From positions 1 to 64,000 of the forward strand of contig NZ_JAXHLU010000019.1 in assembly GCF_034521915.1 (NCBI RefSeq): DNA of 64,000 nt. The letters run 5' to 3'. The notes under the pieces are model-generated. The model was not told the origin of the DNA. It worked only from the letters and a program-made list of their open reading frames with translations, and did no database searches. Source of the stretch: Fodinibius sp034521915 (GTDB taxonomy: Bacteria; Bacteroidota; Rhodothermia; Balneolales; Balneolaceae). The translations under genes were made by a program, and so were the position numbers. Positions 34,087 to 44,170 of this stretch are shown here, in pieces; the stretch's first letter is position 1; each line of letters begins with the position of its first letter.

Positions 34087-36033
34087 TCATATTTCAAAAT
34101 TTTCAATCCATTTTGAATTAACCATTACTGGATTGTCATCTATGCTGATTTTTAAATTAACAGCTGATAAAAATCGATGAGTTAATATTAGGTTTTTATC
34201 TTGATCGAACTCATGGTTTGCAAATCTTTGTAGTAATGGCTTTAATTTGAGTTCTAATTTTTCAATATCATCACCATTTTCATTAACAAAGAAACGCCAT
34301 TCATGTAAAATTTCTGCCAATAATTTATTAGTCTCTCTAGAATGAGCCTTCAACCACTCTAAGGGCATTTTATGCACAGCTGACTCAATTATTGCAATTA
34401 GATCACTATACTTATTTCTGACCTCATTAAAGCTTAATCCCTCCAATGATTTTAATTCTCTTATCAATGAGATACGCTTTTGTGAAGAATGATGTAAGTC
34501 TTGTGGATTATCTTCTTCATGGTAATAGTATTCTATTCCTGGTTGAGACAGTATATGTATATCAAAATTTCGACTTAAAGCCTTTATCTCATCGAAACTT
34601 TTATCTGAATTAATTGCTTGCTTAATTACTTCATTTGAATCTCCCATTTCGCGGGCGATGTTTAGTAAAACCCCAGGTTGTTCAACTACATCTGAATCAA
34701 CAATAACTTTTGTAAGTCTACCCATAGATTTTAATAACCTAACTAAGCGATACACTCCACCTTTACCACCAGCCTCGAGAAAAGCCACTGACCCAGCTCT
34801 AAACTCTCTACCTACAAATCTTGCAACACGGTCAAGAAAAATCATATCGAAGGGGCCTTCTACAATGATTGTTTCAGATGCAAATAATGAAGAGAAAACA
34901 CTATCTTGGTTGTCTCCAAAAGCCTGTTCACTTAACCACTGATGTATTTCAGAAGAATCATTACCTAAATTTGAAATTGCTTTTCGAAGTTGAATTACTT
35001 CGTGGCTGTTTGGATGTGGGATAGTAACATGGACCGAATCTCGGAAATTGGTCATTGGTGGTGCTACAATTTTTTCAGAATGTGTTGCTAGAACAACTTT
35101 TTTCCCTGTTTTTTCACACGCATCATAAATTAAGGTCCTTAAAGTTTGCTGAAGTCCGGGATACAAATGAGCTTCTGGTTCATCAATAAAAACAATTTGG
35201 AATACCTCTGAGTAAAGATAGGGTAGTAAAACAAGTAAACTAATAATTCCATCTGCTTCAGAATTGTAATCCCAACTACCATCTCTACCTGTTCTACTAC
35301 ACTTTATGCTGTATTGCCGCCCCTCTTTTTCGATATCAATTTTTACGCCAGTAAGAGCTTCAATTCTGGCTAGTATTTCAACTTCGAGTTCAGGATCTGT
35401 TTCAAGAATTGAGAATAGTTCATTAGGTGAAGTATTACTTGGATTTTGATTTAAAATGAAATCTTGAGGAGTTGAATGACGATCCATAGAAATACTCCTC
35501 ATTCTTTTTGCGTCTAAAAATTTTGCGTGCGGAATCTTAAAATAAGCGGCAGGTATATTAAAACTATCATTGACCTTAATGACTTTACCTGAAGCCTGAT
35601 TAATTCTTGCTTCACCAATTAGTTCAAATAATTCATCACTTTCTTTAGAAGACCGGCTAATAATACTCCCGTCATTAGATTTAAACCAATCTGGAAGAAC
35701 GATATTACTTGAAGTTTCACTAATCCTGGCGTTTATAATGTTTCCATCTACTACTTCACCAAAATAATCATGCCCTTCACTCACTTTTGAGCTTATGATG
35801 TGATCATACTTAGAATCAATATCCTCCTTCTCAAACCTAAATTTTGTTCCAACTGGCAAAGAATTAACACTATTAAATTGATTTGAAAGAAATTTTAATA
35901 TTTGTGTCTTACCAGATCCATTTGGACCTGCGATGAAAGTTACATCATTCGATAAAACTAATTCTCCACTTGAGGATATATCACTAGAATTCTGAGGATT
36001 TTTTTCTAGATTTATGGATATAAAATTAATCAT
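34087..36033 (-). CDS. OLD/PARIS-like ATPase fused to TOPRIM domain
   Basis: 648 aa. ABC/SMC-type ATPase: Walker A GPNGSGKT (residues 36-43), signature region before VFIDEPEAHLYPGLQQ (Walker B) and the switch His in VVLATHSEKIV. After it comes a TOPRIM-type fold: VEGPFD near residue 391 (Glu) and VIVDSDV near 446 (DxD-like acidic pair). This is the plan of OLD-family nucleases and of fused AAA_15-TOPRIM proteins such as PARIS. Gabija would need a UvrD helicase next door, which is missing. An antiphage nuclease or sensor is likely, perhaps together with the DUF4238 protein. Confidence 0.75.
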   Translation of the reverse strand: MINFISINLEKNPQNSSDISSSGELVLSNDVTFIAGPNGSGKTQILKFLSNQFNSVNSLPVGTKFRFEKEDIDSKYDHIISSKVSEGHDYFGEVVDGNIINARISETSSNIVLPDWFKSNDGSIISRSSKESDELFELIGEARINQASGKVIKVNDSFNIPAAYFKIPHAKFLDAKRMRSISMDRHSTPQDFILNQNPSNTSPNELFSILETDPELEVEILARIEALTGVKIDIEKEGRQYSIKCSRTGRDGSWDYNSEADGIISLLVLLPYLYSEVFQIVFIDEPEAHLYPGLQQTLRTLIYDACEKTGKKVVLATHSEKIVAPPMTNFRDSVHVTIPHPNSHEVIQLRKAISNLGNDSSEIHQWLSEQAFGDNQDSVFSSLFASETIIVEGPFDMIFLDRVARFVGREFRAGSVAFLEAGGKGGVYRLVRLLKSMGRLTKVIVDSDVVEQPGVLLNIAREMGDSNEVIKQAINSDKSFDEIKALSRNFDIHILSQPGIEYYYHEEDNPQDLHHSSQKRISLIRELKSLEGLSFNEVRNKYSDLIAIIESAVHKMPLEWLKAHSRETNKLLAEILHEWRFFVNENGDDIEKLELKLKPLLQRFANHEFDQDKNLILTHRFLSAVNLKISIDDNPVMVNSKWIENFEI

Positions 36034-36464
36034 TTTTGCTTTTTTAGAATTAATACCCCTAATTATATTCTAATAGCCCCAAAAAACCAAGTAAACACAT
36101 GTTTTTCAACATAATTATGAGGAATACCCTTGATGATTATTTCGCCAATAATGCAGTAAATTTCCTTCCGAATAACCATTATCTTACATAGGTTAGTAAC
36201 GAGCTGTTAATCCTGAATCTATATTTGCTGAATGGTAATTACCCACATTGTTGACGATTTTTTATTTGAACTATTCCCGGAAGCGGTATCTTAAAAACAA
36301 GAGGGAATTCATGGGAATCAGCTATAAGGCGTGATTTTTATATGCAGATCAAGTAGAATAAAAATACCTTGTCAAAATCTACGTTTAACAGTATATTCAG
36401 GTAGTGCCCTGTATGTTGCGAAGTCCTAAGTTCCACTTAGGAAACGAATTTAATTTCATAGCAG
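36034..36464. other. 431-bp gap without a clear gene
   Basis: Between the ATPase-TOPRIM start and the DUF3800 end. AT-rich. It holds only a 20-codon reading frame (MVITHIVDDFLFELFPEAVS) and a 7-bp hairpin CCTAAGT-TCC-ACTTAGG at 36425-36441. The left edge should contain the ATPase promoter on the minus strand. I see no RNA gene or repeat. Confidence 0.5.
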
Positions 36465-37310
36465 CTACGGGGCATTTCTTTTTGTTTTAGAATCATCCCT
36501 TTTGTGGTTAGCAGGTACAAAGCCCCAGTGCCTGTATGGATGGTGCCATCTATTTCGTATATCACCTTGGGTTCCGGTAGTAATCCCAATATTAAAATTG
36601 GGATAGATCTCTCTGATTCGCTGATTAATAAATTTGTACAACTTTTCTTTAGCAATGGTACGTTTACCACGACGATAAGAGCCTTTTGGTTTTACCTTGT
36701 GCAAATTATTCAAGCGAAATTGCATAGCTCCCAAAATTATATCGGTACATTGAAGAAGGATATGTTTCTTTGAATCTATTTCAGCTACCTGGTCTTCATT
36801 TATAATCAAACCTACTCTTCTAAATTCTGGGGCTTTTGATAATGATGTGATATGAGATTTGAATAGTGCTGCTTTTTCCTTCGTGTCAGGCAAACGGTCA
36901 AAATATACTCTTAAACGGATAGGATCATCTTGAGAAGGGAGATACCCTAAACCGAATGCATGTTTAATAAACTGATAGTACAGTAAAAAATATTCATGCT
37001 CTTTGTGATATTCTTCAATGCCAACAGCTTCTACATTATTCTGCATAAACATAATCCGGACTTTGATGACATCCTCCTGGACAAAATCAAAAAACAGATC
37101 CATTAGCTCGAAATACTTATCAAGGTATTGAGAGGTAACTTTTTGCCACTTCAATTCACTGTTTAAGTGTAACTCTTCCGTTTTGCTGATTAATGCTTCT
37201 TTTACTGTTTCTAAATCCCCGCTCCGGATTAAGCATCCCCCATAAAAATTAGAATAGAATTCTCCGCTTTTGACGGATTCGTCAGCATATAAAATAAGTT
37301 CCTTTAACAT
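36465..37310 (-). CDS. DUF3800 family protein
   Basis: 281 aa. Starts ELILYADESVKSGEFYSNFYGGCLI, the DUF3800 opening with Asp/Glu in a strand (YADES), consistent with an RNase-H-like fold proposed for this family. Further acidic residues occur in VYFDRLPDTKEK and LLQCTDIILGAMQF, the latter followed by a basic stretch (KPKGSYRRGKRT). Members are common in defence islands; activity is unproven. It appears to be transcribed alone. Confidence 0.75.
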   Translation of the reverse strand: MLKELILYADESVKSGEFYSNFYGGCLIRSGDLETVKEALISKTEELHLNSELKWQKVTSQYLDKYFELMDLFFDFVQEDVIKVRIMFMQNNVEAVGIEEYHKEHEYFLLYYQFIKHAFGLGYLPSQDDPIRLRVYFDRLPDTKEKAALFKSHITSLSKAPEFRRVGLIINEDQVAEIDSKKHILLQCTDIILGAMQFRLNNLHKVKPKGSYRRGKRTIAKEKLYKFINQRIREIYPNFNIGITTGTQGDIRNRWHHPYRHWGFVPANHKRDDSKTKRNAP

Positions 37311-37451
37311 GTAAATATTCGCCTGTAGAATTAGGTGATTTTATTTTCACCATTGTCATGACAAAGGTATTAAAGAAAGATTAGTCGTACTCAACATTTT
37401 TTGAACAAATTTTTAACAATGCCATACATAATTATAATACAGGGATTTTTT

Positions 37452-37471
37452 AACCACATAGGTATGTGGTT
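37452..37471. terminator. 9-bp hairpin, terminator or operator
   Basis: AACCACATA-GG-TATGTGGTT is a perfect inverted repeat with a 2-base centre, flanked by TTTTT on the left and TTTT on the right. It separates the DUF3800 gene from the small Cys/His gene. T-runs on both sides allow a bidirectional terminator; the tiny loop also allows a protein site. Confidence 0.45.
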
Positions 37472-37554
37472 TTAAATGGAATTTATTGACTATGAGCAAA
37501 TTATTGATAGATTAGTTTTAGCAATTACTCATAAAACTAATTGGAGAAAAATAA

Positions 37555-37704
37555 ATGGCTGTAAAACATACCCCAACCGGCGAAGTACATAGTGGCAGTA
37601 AAGGTGGGACAACAGGCTGTGGAGTTGATACCAGAAAACACCCATCTCATTGGGTGAACACACATAGTAAAATCACTTGCAGTAAAAATGGGTGTAAAAA
37701 CTAA
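37555..37704 (+). CDS. Cys/His-rich mini-protein, unknown
   Basis: 49 aa after a clear ribosome site (TTGGAGAAAA). MAVKHTPTGEVHSGSKGG is followed by TGCGVD, HPSHWVNTH and CSKNGC, so three Cys, five His and one Trp in a compact order that could bind one zinc. I recall similar small proteins near defence genes but cannot name a family. A short overlapping frame starts at 37475. It runs against the surrounding minus-strand genes. Confidence 0.5.
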   Translation: MAVKHTPTGEVHSGSKGGTTGCGVDTRKHPSHWVNTHSKITCSKNGCKN

Positions 37705-37815
37705 TTTTTTTAGCAAAAGGTTGCTATTGGGTGGGGTAAAAAAGTTGAGAGCCATTAATTTTTAATGAGAAGATGGTCTATCGAAACGAGGACAAATTCT
37801 TTGGTTATTAAGTCT

Positions 37816-40608
37816 CTAAATATTTACAAAGCCATATTTTTGTTCTCTTTTTGTAAAAGCATCTTTCCCTCCTTCAAGGATATTGCAAATTTGATCCCGA
37901 ATAGTAATGTTTTCAATACCGCCGGACTCGTATCTTAATGTTTCGTTTTCATTATCTGCTATTATCACTTGTTCAGCATCGGCGTTTACAACCAAGTTTG
38001 CATTATGTGTAACTATAACAACCTGACGATATTTTTTAATTTTCTTAAAAATTGGTACCAGTTCATTCATGATAAAATCATTATCTAAATCATCTTCGGG
38101 TTGATCAAATATGAAGGGTTTCAGAAAAGGATCAGTTGCAAGTTTCAAACAGACATAAAAAGTACCTCTTTGGCCTACAGACAGTTGATATATTTCTTTT
38201 CCTTTGTATTTAGAACTCGATAAAACTTTCCAGAATTTCTCCCTATACCTCGACAGCAAACAGACTCGTAAAAACTCACGAGACCCATCGCGAACAAATA
38301 GATCGGAATCAAGTAACTCAGTCAATCCAATCTGTTCACCTTCATCTAATGAGACTATCTTTTCACCTTTTAATAAGCGTTTAAAGCTTTCTTGATCATG
38401 AATATTAAATGTTTCCAACAGTCGCTCGTGTCGACTTTGCGTTTGTGTTTGTCTGAATTTTTGGAGGTTTAAATAATCTGAAATTAGATCATAAAAAGTT
38501 TTAGAATTAAACTTCTCTTCTGCTTCAATTTCAACATCCAATAGAAGTTGAGAGATCAATTCTTTCTGATCATCATTCCAAATCTCTTTACCTCGTTTTA
38601 AATGATCCCATCTTTTTTGTATTTCTTCAATATATGTTTGCTGTGTGCTCGCTATTGAATCAGTAATCTCTCCTATTTTAGTGATCTTTTGGTTTAATTC
38701 ACTTTCTTTCGATTCAGCTTCTTTAATTTTTTGGTCAAGAGCATTAATGTCACGCTGATAAATTTCGAGCTGTTCTAATAAAGTACTGATATCTCCTTTT
38801 ATTCCTTCTTCCTCAAATGACTTTTCAATTTCAGTATTAGCGGCTTTTAAGGTCTTTATTTGTGTCTCTTTAGACACTATAAATGATTCTATTGCATCTT
38901 TTTGGTTTTTAAAATCAATAGTAGGAATTTTCTTATCCGTTTCTTCTATCAATTCATTGAGAGATGATAAATCCTCATTTTTTTGACTTTGAAATTCATT
39001 CAGCTCATCCAGAATCGTGTTTGCAATAGTTATATGATTATACGCTTCATTTTTTTGATTAAGATTCTCGATGTATTGTTGAATTAACTTCTTGCTTTCT
39101 TCGGTAGTAATTGTTCCAATAAGATCTTCTATCTCTTTCTTTTTCTCTTTATTGTACTCCGGTGAATTGGATAAATTTCCATCATCGTCTTTGTATTTAA
39201 ACCAGTCTTTAATATCAAATATTTCATTGATCAGCTTTTCAATTGTGGAATCGGGAAAATCAGATTGCACCTCGTCATGCGACGGAAGTTTTAATAGGCT
39301 TTTAATTTCAGTATCTAATTTTCCGGGATTTTCTGGATCTGCAATGCTTTTTACCTCACCTTGATGAATATGTAAATAGTCTAAGTTATTTCTATCCTCA
39401 ATATTATAGATGGTTTCTTCACTGTCATGTTTCTTATAAGTTATTTGAAAATCATTATTTCCTATCGCAATTTTTTCAGCACGATTATTTATACTGATTT
39501 TATTGAAAGTCTTTGCTACCGCATCTAGGAGCAAGCTTTTTCCAGTTCCTCTGCCACCAATTATTGCAACTAAATTAGGATTAAGTGGTAATTCTTTTGT
39601 ACGGAACTTCACATTTCCGTCCATAAAAATTTTCGTGTCCTCAATTTTTATATTAGAAAAGTATGGTTTGAGATAATCCTTGTTAGGGTCAATATTTTGT
39701 ACACGAACCCTTTCTGTTTTTTCGAAAACTATTTGTTTAAAACCTTCAAAAGTAGGATCAGCCTTAATCCATGTGAAATTGCCATCTGAATCAGCAGTCC
39801 CGATATCCTCAAGCTTTCTACTGTCATTGGATGTTGAAAAAACAGGGATAGATCGTAAGTCGTCATTTTTGCTATGGATATAACTTGATAAGGATTCTAT
39901 ATCTCTTTTATGTCTTGATTGTAAAAGAATGACGGGTTTCCAGTTGTAAACATCTGATAAGTGAGTTCTATCTGTTCTCCCTCTTTCTTGAAACAATCCA
40001 TTGTCAGAATTACAATGAGGAAAAATATATAAACCCTCTTGAGCTACAATTTCTTTAAGTACGTCTGTTACCGATTTTTTCGATACAGTTAAAACATCAT
40101 TGGTTTTAGGATTATGAACTTCTATGCTTGACAAAAAGGTCTCAATCCCTTTTGACATTGTTGTTTTACCATAAGGGATCGTCCCAAAAAAAGCTAGAAT
40201 ATGAACTCCGGATGCATTGATTTCAACACCAGAAATAACCTTCAAATGATTACTTTTAGATGAGTAATCAATAAAACTATCCAATAGTGAATTGTGATGG
40301 TAATTATGATCAGTGATACCAATCAATCCTAATTTGGGATTATAGACAGATATAAATGCAAAAAGATTTCTAACATAATTTTGGCATCGCGTTTTCTCAT
40401 CATCATTATTTCCAAAAAAATATTCTTTACTATCATATTTTAAGGCATTTTCTTCACCACCGACTTTATTAACAAACTCATCCCATTTGGCTAAATCTCG
40501 GGATTTTAAATCATTGTAATAATTTGACAGTGACACATAACCATCATCTAAAATGGTTTGTACTTGTAAATCCCATTTACGCCAAACTGAACCTCTTGGA
40601 TCATTCAT
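37816..40608 (-). CDS. TrlF-like PHP + SMC-type ATPase
   Basis: 930 aa. N-terminal PHP-type phosphoesterase domain: GITDHN (about 95), SGVEINASGVHILAFFG and FPHCNSDN; but the first motif reads DLQVQT where PHP enzymes have DLHVHT. Then an ABC/SMC-like ATPase: Walker A GGRGTGKS (about 352), long coiled coils at about 450-700, signature LSVGQRG, Walker B FIFDQPEDDLD. This is the layout of proteins called TrlF and of RloC-like defence ATPases. Its start lies 1 base after the stop of the restriction-methylation gene, with AAGGAG just before, so the two are co-translated and probably act together. Confidence 0.72.
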   Translation of the reverse strand: MNDPRGSVWRKWDLQVQTILDDGYVSLSNYYNDLKSRDLAKWDEFVNKVGGEENALKYDSKEYFFGNNDDEKTRCQNYVRNLFAFISVYNPKLGLIGITDHNYHHNSLLDSFIDYSSKSNHLKVISGVEINASGVHILAFFGTIPYGKTTMSKGIETFLSSIEVHNPKTNDVLTVSKKSVTDVLKEIVAQEGLYIFPHCNSDNGLFQERGRTDRTHLSDVYNWKPVILLQSRHKRDIESLSSYIHSKNDDLRSIPVFSTSNDSRKLEDIGTADSDGNFTWIKADPTFEGFKQIVFEKTERVRVQNIDPNKDYLKPYFSNIKIEDTKIFMDGNVKFRTKELPLNPNLVAIIGGRGTGKSLLLDAVAKTFNKISINNRAEKIAIGNNDFQITYKKHDSEETIYNIEDRNNLDYLHIHQGEVKSIADPENPGKLDTEIKSLLKLPSHDEVQSDFPDSTIEKLINEIFDIKDWFKYKDDDGNLSNSPEYNKEKKKEIEDLIGTITTEESKKLIQQYIENLNQKNEAYNHITIANTILDELNEFQSQKNEDLSSLNELIEETDKKIPTIDFKNQKDAIESFIVSKETQIKTLKAANTEIEKSFEEEGIKGDISTLLEQLEIYQRDINALDQKIKEAESKESELNQKITKIGEITDSIASTQQTYIEEIQKRWDHLKRGKEIWNDDQKELISQLLLDVEIEAEEKFNSKTFYDLISDYLNLQKFRQTQTQSRHERLLETFNIHDQESFKRLLKGEKIVSLDEGEQIGLTELLDSDLFVRDGSREFLRVCLLSRYREKFWKVLSSSKYKGKEIYQLSVGQRGTFYVCLKLATDPFLKPFIFDQPEDDLDNDFIMNELVPIFKKIKKYRQVVIVTHNANLVVNADAEQVIIADNENETLRYESGGIENITIRDQICNILEGGKDAFTKREQKYGFVNI

Positions 40609-40609
40609 A

Positions 40610-43600
40610 TTATTTCTCCTTAGTTGTTAAACCCCAAACCCCATCAATCTTCCGCATAATCCTATCCGTCTCCATAAGTGCCACAATGATCTTTTGGTAG
40701 TGTTGTATTTCTTCGATGGAAAGCTCTCGGTCTCGGCGGTCTTTGAGCCATTTTTCGGCGGGTTGGTAGCCGCCGATGTAGAACTCCCAGGCTTTCTTAG
40801 GTACGTTGCCGAAATACTGCTTTTCGTTGATCCATACTTTGCCAATTGATTCATCGTCATCCTCGGGAATAAAGCCAGGATCGGCTTTAGTGAGACGGTT
40901 GGAAATCACATTATCTCCCGACTCAGGATAGGTGGTAATAAAATCTTCCACCACGGGATGTTCCAACAGGTGAATTTGGCGCAGCTCGCCGCCCAGTTCC
41001 ACCAGTTTCCAGAATTGTTCGGTGTCCTTGGGATAGGGCACACGCGGGAAGTCGATCTTGAGGAATTCTTTGTATTTCTCACGGTAGCTGGGGGAGTGCA
41101 AAACAGCATAAATGAAATCCAGCAGGTCGATAGGGGCAAACGTGCCTTCAGTATCTTCTTTCTCCGGCACAAACTTCAGCCCCAGCTTCTCCGCTATTTC
41201 CTGAACGATTTTCTTGTCTAAATTGGGCGTGCGCTCGGTTTGGCCGTCGAGGGTTTGTTGGGTGGATTCTTCGGGGTAGAGGTAGAGGGGGATGATTTGA
41301 GGTATTCCTTTATTGCTGTAAAAAACTCTGTTATCAGACATTGACTGGGAAACCATAAAATGCATGTATTCTCCAGGAGACACCGCCTGACGAACTGTGA
41401 TAAGAGTCAGATTTTTTTTTTCAATAATATGACTTACTACATCTTCTCGTGCTCTATCAATTAATCCTGAATCATAATAAATAGACCTATCATCAAAAGG
41501 ACGATAAAGGATTTTATTTATTTTTGATGGCTTGAACGAGTTTGAATTTCGAACATCATTGACATTAAATGTTTTTGATTCTTTAAGGCTATACCTTGAT
41601 ATAATTTCCTTATCTGTTAATGAGTCAGAATAAAATTCCTTTATTCTGGAAACTAAATTTTCTTCTTTGGAATCTATTATAAAATCATCGCGATGTGTTT
41701 TTATTCCACTGTTACTAAAAGGAAATAGGTCATTCAGTGAAAAATAGGTTTCATAGATTTTCTTTAATGAAAAGTCTTTTGGCACGAAAAAGTAATTAGG
41801 TGCTGAAGCTTTAAGTGTCTTCCAATCAATTGTTTCTATCCCATTTTCATTTAGAAAGTTATATTTTTCATTTCTACTTCCTAAAATTTCACTGTGCTTA
41901 ACCGATGTTTTATCTGTTGATTTATGGGTCTTTACTAAGATATTGATAGATACACCTTGTTGAATATCAAAGACATTTTGATCTCTATTTCCTTTGCTGT
42001 CTACTTCTCTTTTATTAGAGTTCCCGTGAAGGTCAATTATATATAAAAGGTCGAAGTCATTCAGTAGCATTTCTCTCATTCTACGGTGAATGACTCCATC
42101 TATAAAACTATTATTTGATATGTAAGCAAGTATTCCTTCTCCATTCTTTTGAATATAATGTTGGCCATATCGTATAAATTTTATGTAGTCATCAGAGAGT
42201 GGATTTATGTTTCTTTCATTCAAATCTTTTTTGTAATCCTGCATCAATTCTTCAATCCACTCGGACTTGTTGGAACTACTCACTGAATAAGGCGGATTCC
42301 CCATCACTACCATCACCGGCGTATCTCTTTTTACATGGTTGGCCTCATTTGCCTCCTGGCTCAGCCAGTTTGCAAACAGGGTTCCGGTATCAGGATGGTG
42401 TTCTTCCAGCGAGTTGGTGAGATACACCCGGAACCGCTGACTCCCGCTTGGTTCCACACCAGTTTCACGGAGTAGTAGATCCAGTTTCAAATGCGCCATA
42501 GCATAGCTGGCCATCAGAATCTCAAATCCATTAAGACGTGGTATAAGGTGTTCCTCTACATATTGTTTCCAAATGCCTTGCTGTCCTTCAAAACGAGTAT
42601 GAATTTGTTTGATCACTTCTGCTAGAAAGGTACCCGTTCCGGTGGCGGGATCTAAAATCTGAACTTTATGTACTTCCCGTTCTTCCTGCTTATACCCCGT
42701 AGAAGAACGCTTATCTGGAACATCGGTGTTTACCTTTACTGTGGTTTTTGAAGTATCAGCTAAGCCGTCTTTGAGCCCAAATTCATCTTTCAGAATATCA
42801 TCAACTGCACGAACAATAAAATTTACTACCGGTTCAGGGGTGTACCAAACACCCCGGCTTTTGCGTAATGAAGGATCGTATTCGGCCAAGAAGGTTTCAT
42901 AAAAGTGTATGATGGGATCTTGCTGATGTGTTGCTATCCCAAAGTTCTTTAACAATCCGTCAACGTCTGTGGCTCGGAATACGTCGGCAAGACTATCAAC
43001 AATCCAAACAATGCGCTCATCAATATCAGGGCCTGCGATATAGCCAAAAAGCCTTCTGAGAAACGGGTTAGTTTTTGGTATTAATTCAGCCGCTTCTCGT
43101 CGATCAAAAGTATCTAAAGACGGATCATGCAATCGTGCAGCAAACATACCATAAGCTATGGTCTGGGCATAAATGTCCGAAAATTCTTTAGCATCTATAT
43201 CATGTATAAGGATATTCTGAAAGGCTGAAAGTTGTTCTCTAAGTGTATTATTCGCCTGAACATTACCTTTTTCAATTTCTTTCTCATCAACATTGAGCGC
43301 ATTCTCAATAACATTAGCTAGCAACCGGGCTTTACCGGCCATCATCTTAGAAAGCTTATTGGCACTCCGGATAGTTTGTCCAACATGTGTTCCAAAGTCT
43401 TTAATCAGATCTTCAAATTGAGCATATTTTGCTGGCTTCCCAATAATCTTTCCATCCTTAACTTCAGCAATACGGATAGAAGTGATAAATTCACTATCTC
43501 GATATAAATGGAAGTCCAGGTAGTCGGTGAAGATGAGGTTGGGAAGTCCATCTTTGTAGCGGTTGAACTGCTCTTTGTTCTTTTTCTTTCCACTTAGGTC

Positions 43601-43825
43601 AGGGTCATCAATATCTTTGGCTTCAACATAGCCAACAGGGATTTTTCCTTTGGTGAGAATGTAATCCGGAGCTCCAACATCAGAGCGTTTGGGCTCATTG
43701 GTAACAAGTATGCCAGGTAAAAGAGACTCCAGTAAGCTTTGTAAATCACCCCGATAACTGTGTTCCCGAGAGATTCCGGATTTGTATCTCCGATTTAGCT
43801 CTTCAACGTAATCTTGTACGGTCAT
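40610..43825 (-). CDS. Type IIG restriction-methylation enzyme
   Basis: 1071 aa, one-chain enzyme. N-terminal PD-(D/E)xK nuclease: PD at 53-54 and EAK at 68-70. Then helical spacer, N6-adenine methylase with motif I LDPATGTGTF (near 390) and motif IV GNPPYS (near 510), and a C-terminal target-recognition region. No helicase motor is seen, so it is type IIG rather than type ISP, though the sequence is close to the methylase part of ISP enzymes. It methylates own DNA and cuts unmodified DNA. The central part (41300-42200) is more AT-rich than the ends, suggesting an exchanged specificity segment. Confidence 0.82.
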   Translation of the reverse strand: MTVQDYVEELNRRYKSGISREHSYRGDLQSLLESLLPGILVTNEPKRSDVGAPDYILTKGKIPVGYVEAKDIDDPDLSGKKKNKEQFNRYKDGLPNLIFTDYLDFHLYRDSEFITSIRIAEVKDGKIIGKPAKYAQFEDLIKDFGTHVGQTIRSANKLSKMMAGKARLLANVIENALNVDEKEIEKGNVQANNTLREQLSAFQNILIHDIDAKEFSDIYAQTIAYGMFAARLHDPSLDTFDRREAAELIPKTNPFLRRLFGYIAGPDIDERIVWIVDSLADVFRATDVDGLLKNFGIATHQQDPIIHFYETFLAEYDPSLRKSRGVWYTPEPVVNFIVRAVDDILKDEFGLKDGLADTSKTTVKVNTDVPDKRSSTGYKQEEREVHKVQILDPATGTGTFLAEVIKQIHTRFEGQQGIWKQYVEEHLIPRLNGFEILMASYAMAHLKLDLLLRETGVEPSGSQRFRVYLTNSLEEHHPDTGTLFANWLSQEANEANHVKRDTPVMVVMGNPPYSVSSSNKSEWIEELMQDYKKDLNERNINPLSDDYIKFIRYGQHYIQKNGEGILAYISNNSFIDGVIHRRMREMLLNDFDLLYIIDLHGNSNKREVDSKGNRDQNVFDIQQGVSINILVKTHKSTDKTSVKHSEILGSRNEKYNFLNENGIETIDWKTLKASAPNYFFVPKDFSLKKIYETYFSLNDLFPFSNSGIKTHRDDFIIDSKEENLVSRIKEFYSDSLTDKEIISRYSLKESKTFNVNDVRNSNSFKPSKINKILYRPFDDRSIYYDSGLIDRAREDVVSHIIEKKNLTLITVRQAVSPGEYMHFMVSQSMSDNRVFYSNKGIPQIIPLYLYPEESTQQTLDGQTERTPNLDKKIVQEIAEKLGLKFVPEKEDTEGTFAPIDLLDFIYAVLHSPSYREKYKEFLKIDFPRVPYPKDTEQFWKLVELGGELRQIHLLEHPVVEDFITTYPESGDNVISNRLTKADPGFIPEDDDESIGKVWINEKQYFGNVPKKAWEFYIGGYQPAEKWLKDRRDRELSIEEIQHYQKIIVALMETDRIMRKIDGVWGLTTKEK

Positions 43826-43942
43826 AAATAAATAATTTGGTTGGCACTTAGGCTAATAAAATGAGGGGATAAAGACAATACTATTTATCGTCATTGGAAA
43901 TCATCAATAAGAGTCTTTCTATTTCCCAATATTCAATCCATT

Positions 43943-44053
43943 ACTTTGACTCCACAACCTCACTCAATAACCCCCAGGATTCCTCCCAAGTGAGATTACC
44001 CTGGACAAGATTGTGTATGCCTTTAGTTAGTCTATGCTCTTTTTCAGACATTT
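43943..44053 (-). CDS. 36-residue ORF before the restriction gene, likely truncated
   Basis: MSEKEHRLTKGIHNLVQG then NLTWEESWGLLSEVVESK and a TAA. The frame continues after the stop as WIEYWEIERLLLMISNDDK before a TAG, so the original protein was about 56 aa and has been cut by a nonsense change. A second, more broken copy of its start lies at 46099-46172. It may be a small partner of the defence genes. Function unknown. The rest of 43826-44204 holds promoters only. Confidence 0.45.
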
Positions 44054-44055
44054 AA
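43982..44055. repeat. 74-bp imperfect direct repeat, copy A (left of AbiE)
   Basis: Begins CCTCCCAAGTGAGA and ends ACATTTAA. About 80% identical, without gaps, to copy B. On the minus strand it covers the start of the 36-residue ORF. Together the two copies bracket the AbiE-type operon exactly. Confidence 0.7.
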
Positions 44056-44170
44056 AGCTGTTTTGTGCTAATGGAAGACAAAGTGCTACCTCAGTTTTAT
44101 GATATTGCAGCAGACAAAGTTTAGAGCTTCTGTTATTGCTATTCATCTTTTTTGTTCACAAATTAAGCGT

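Noticed and set aside
33064..36033. Gabija (GajAB)
   Set aside because: The OLD-like ATPase fits, but no UvrD-type helicase is adjacent.
36229..36292. 20-residue frame MVITHIVDDFLFELFPEAVS
   Set aside because: Too short, no ribosome site; reported only as content of the gap.
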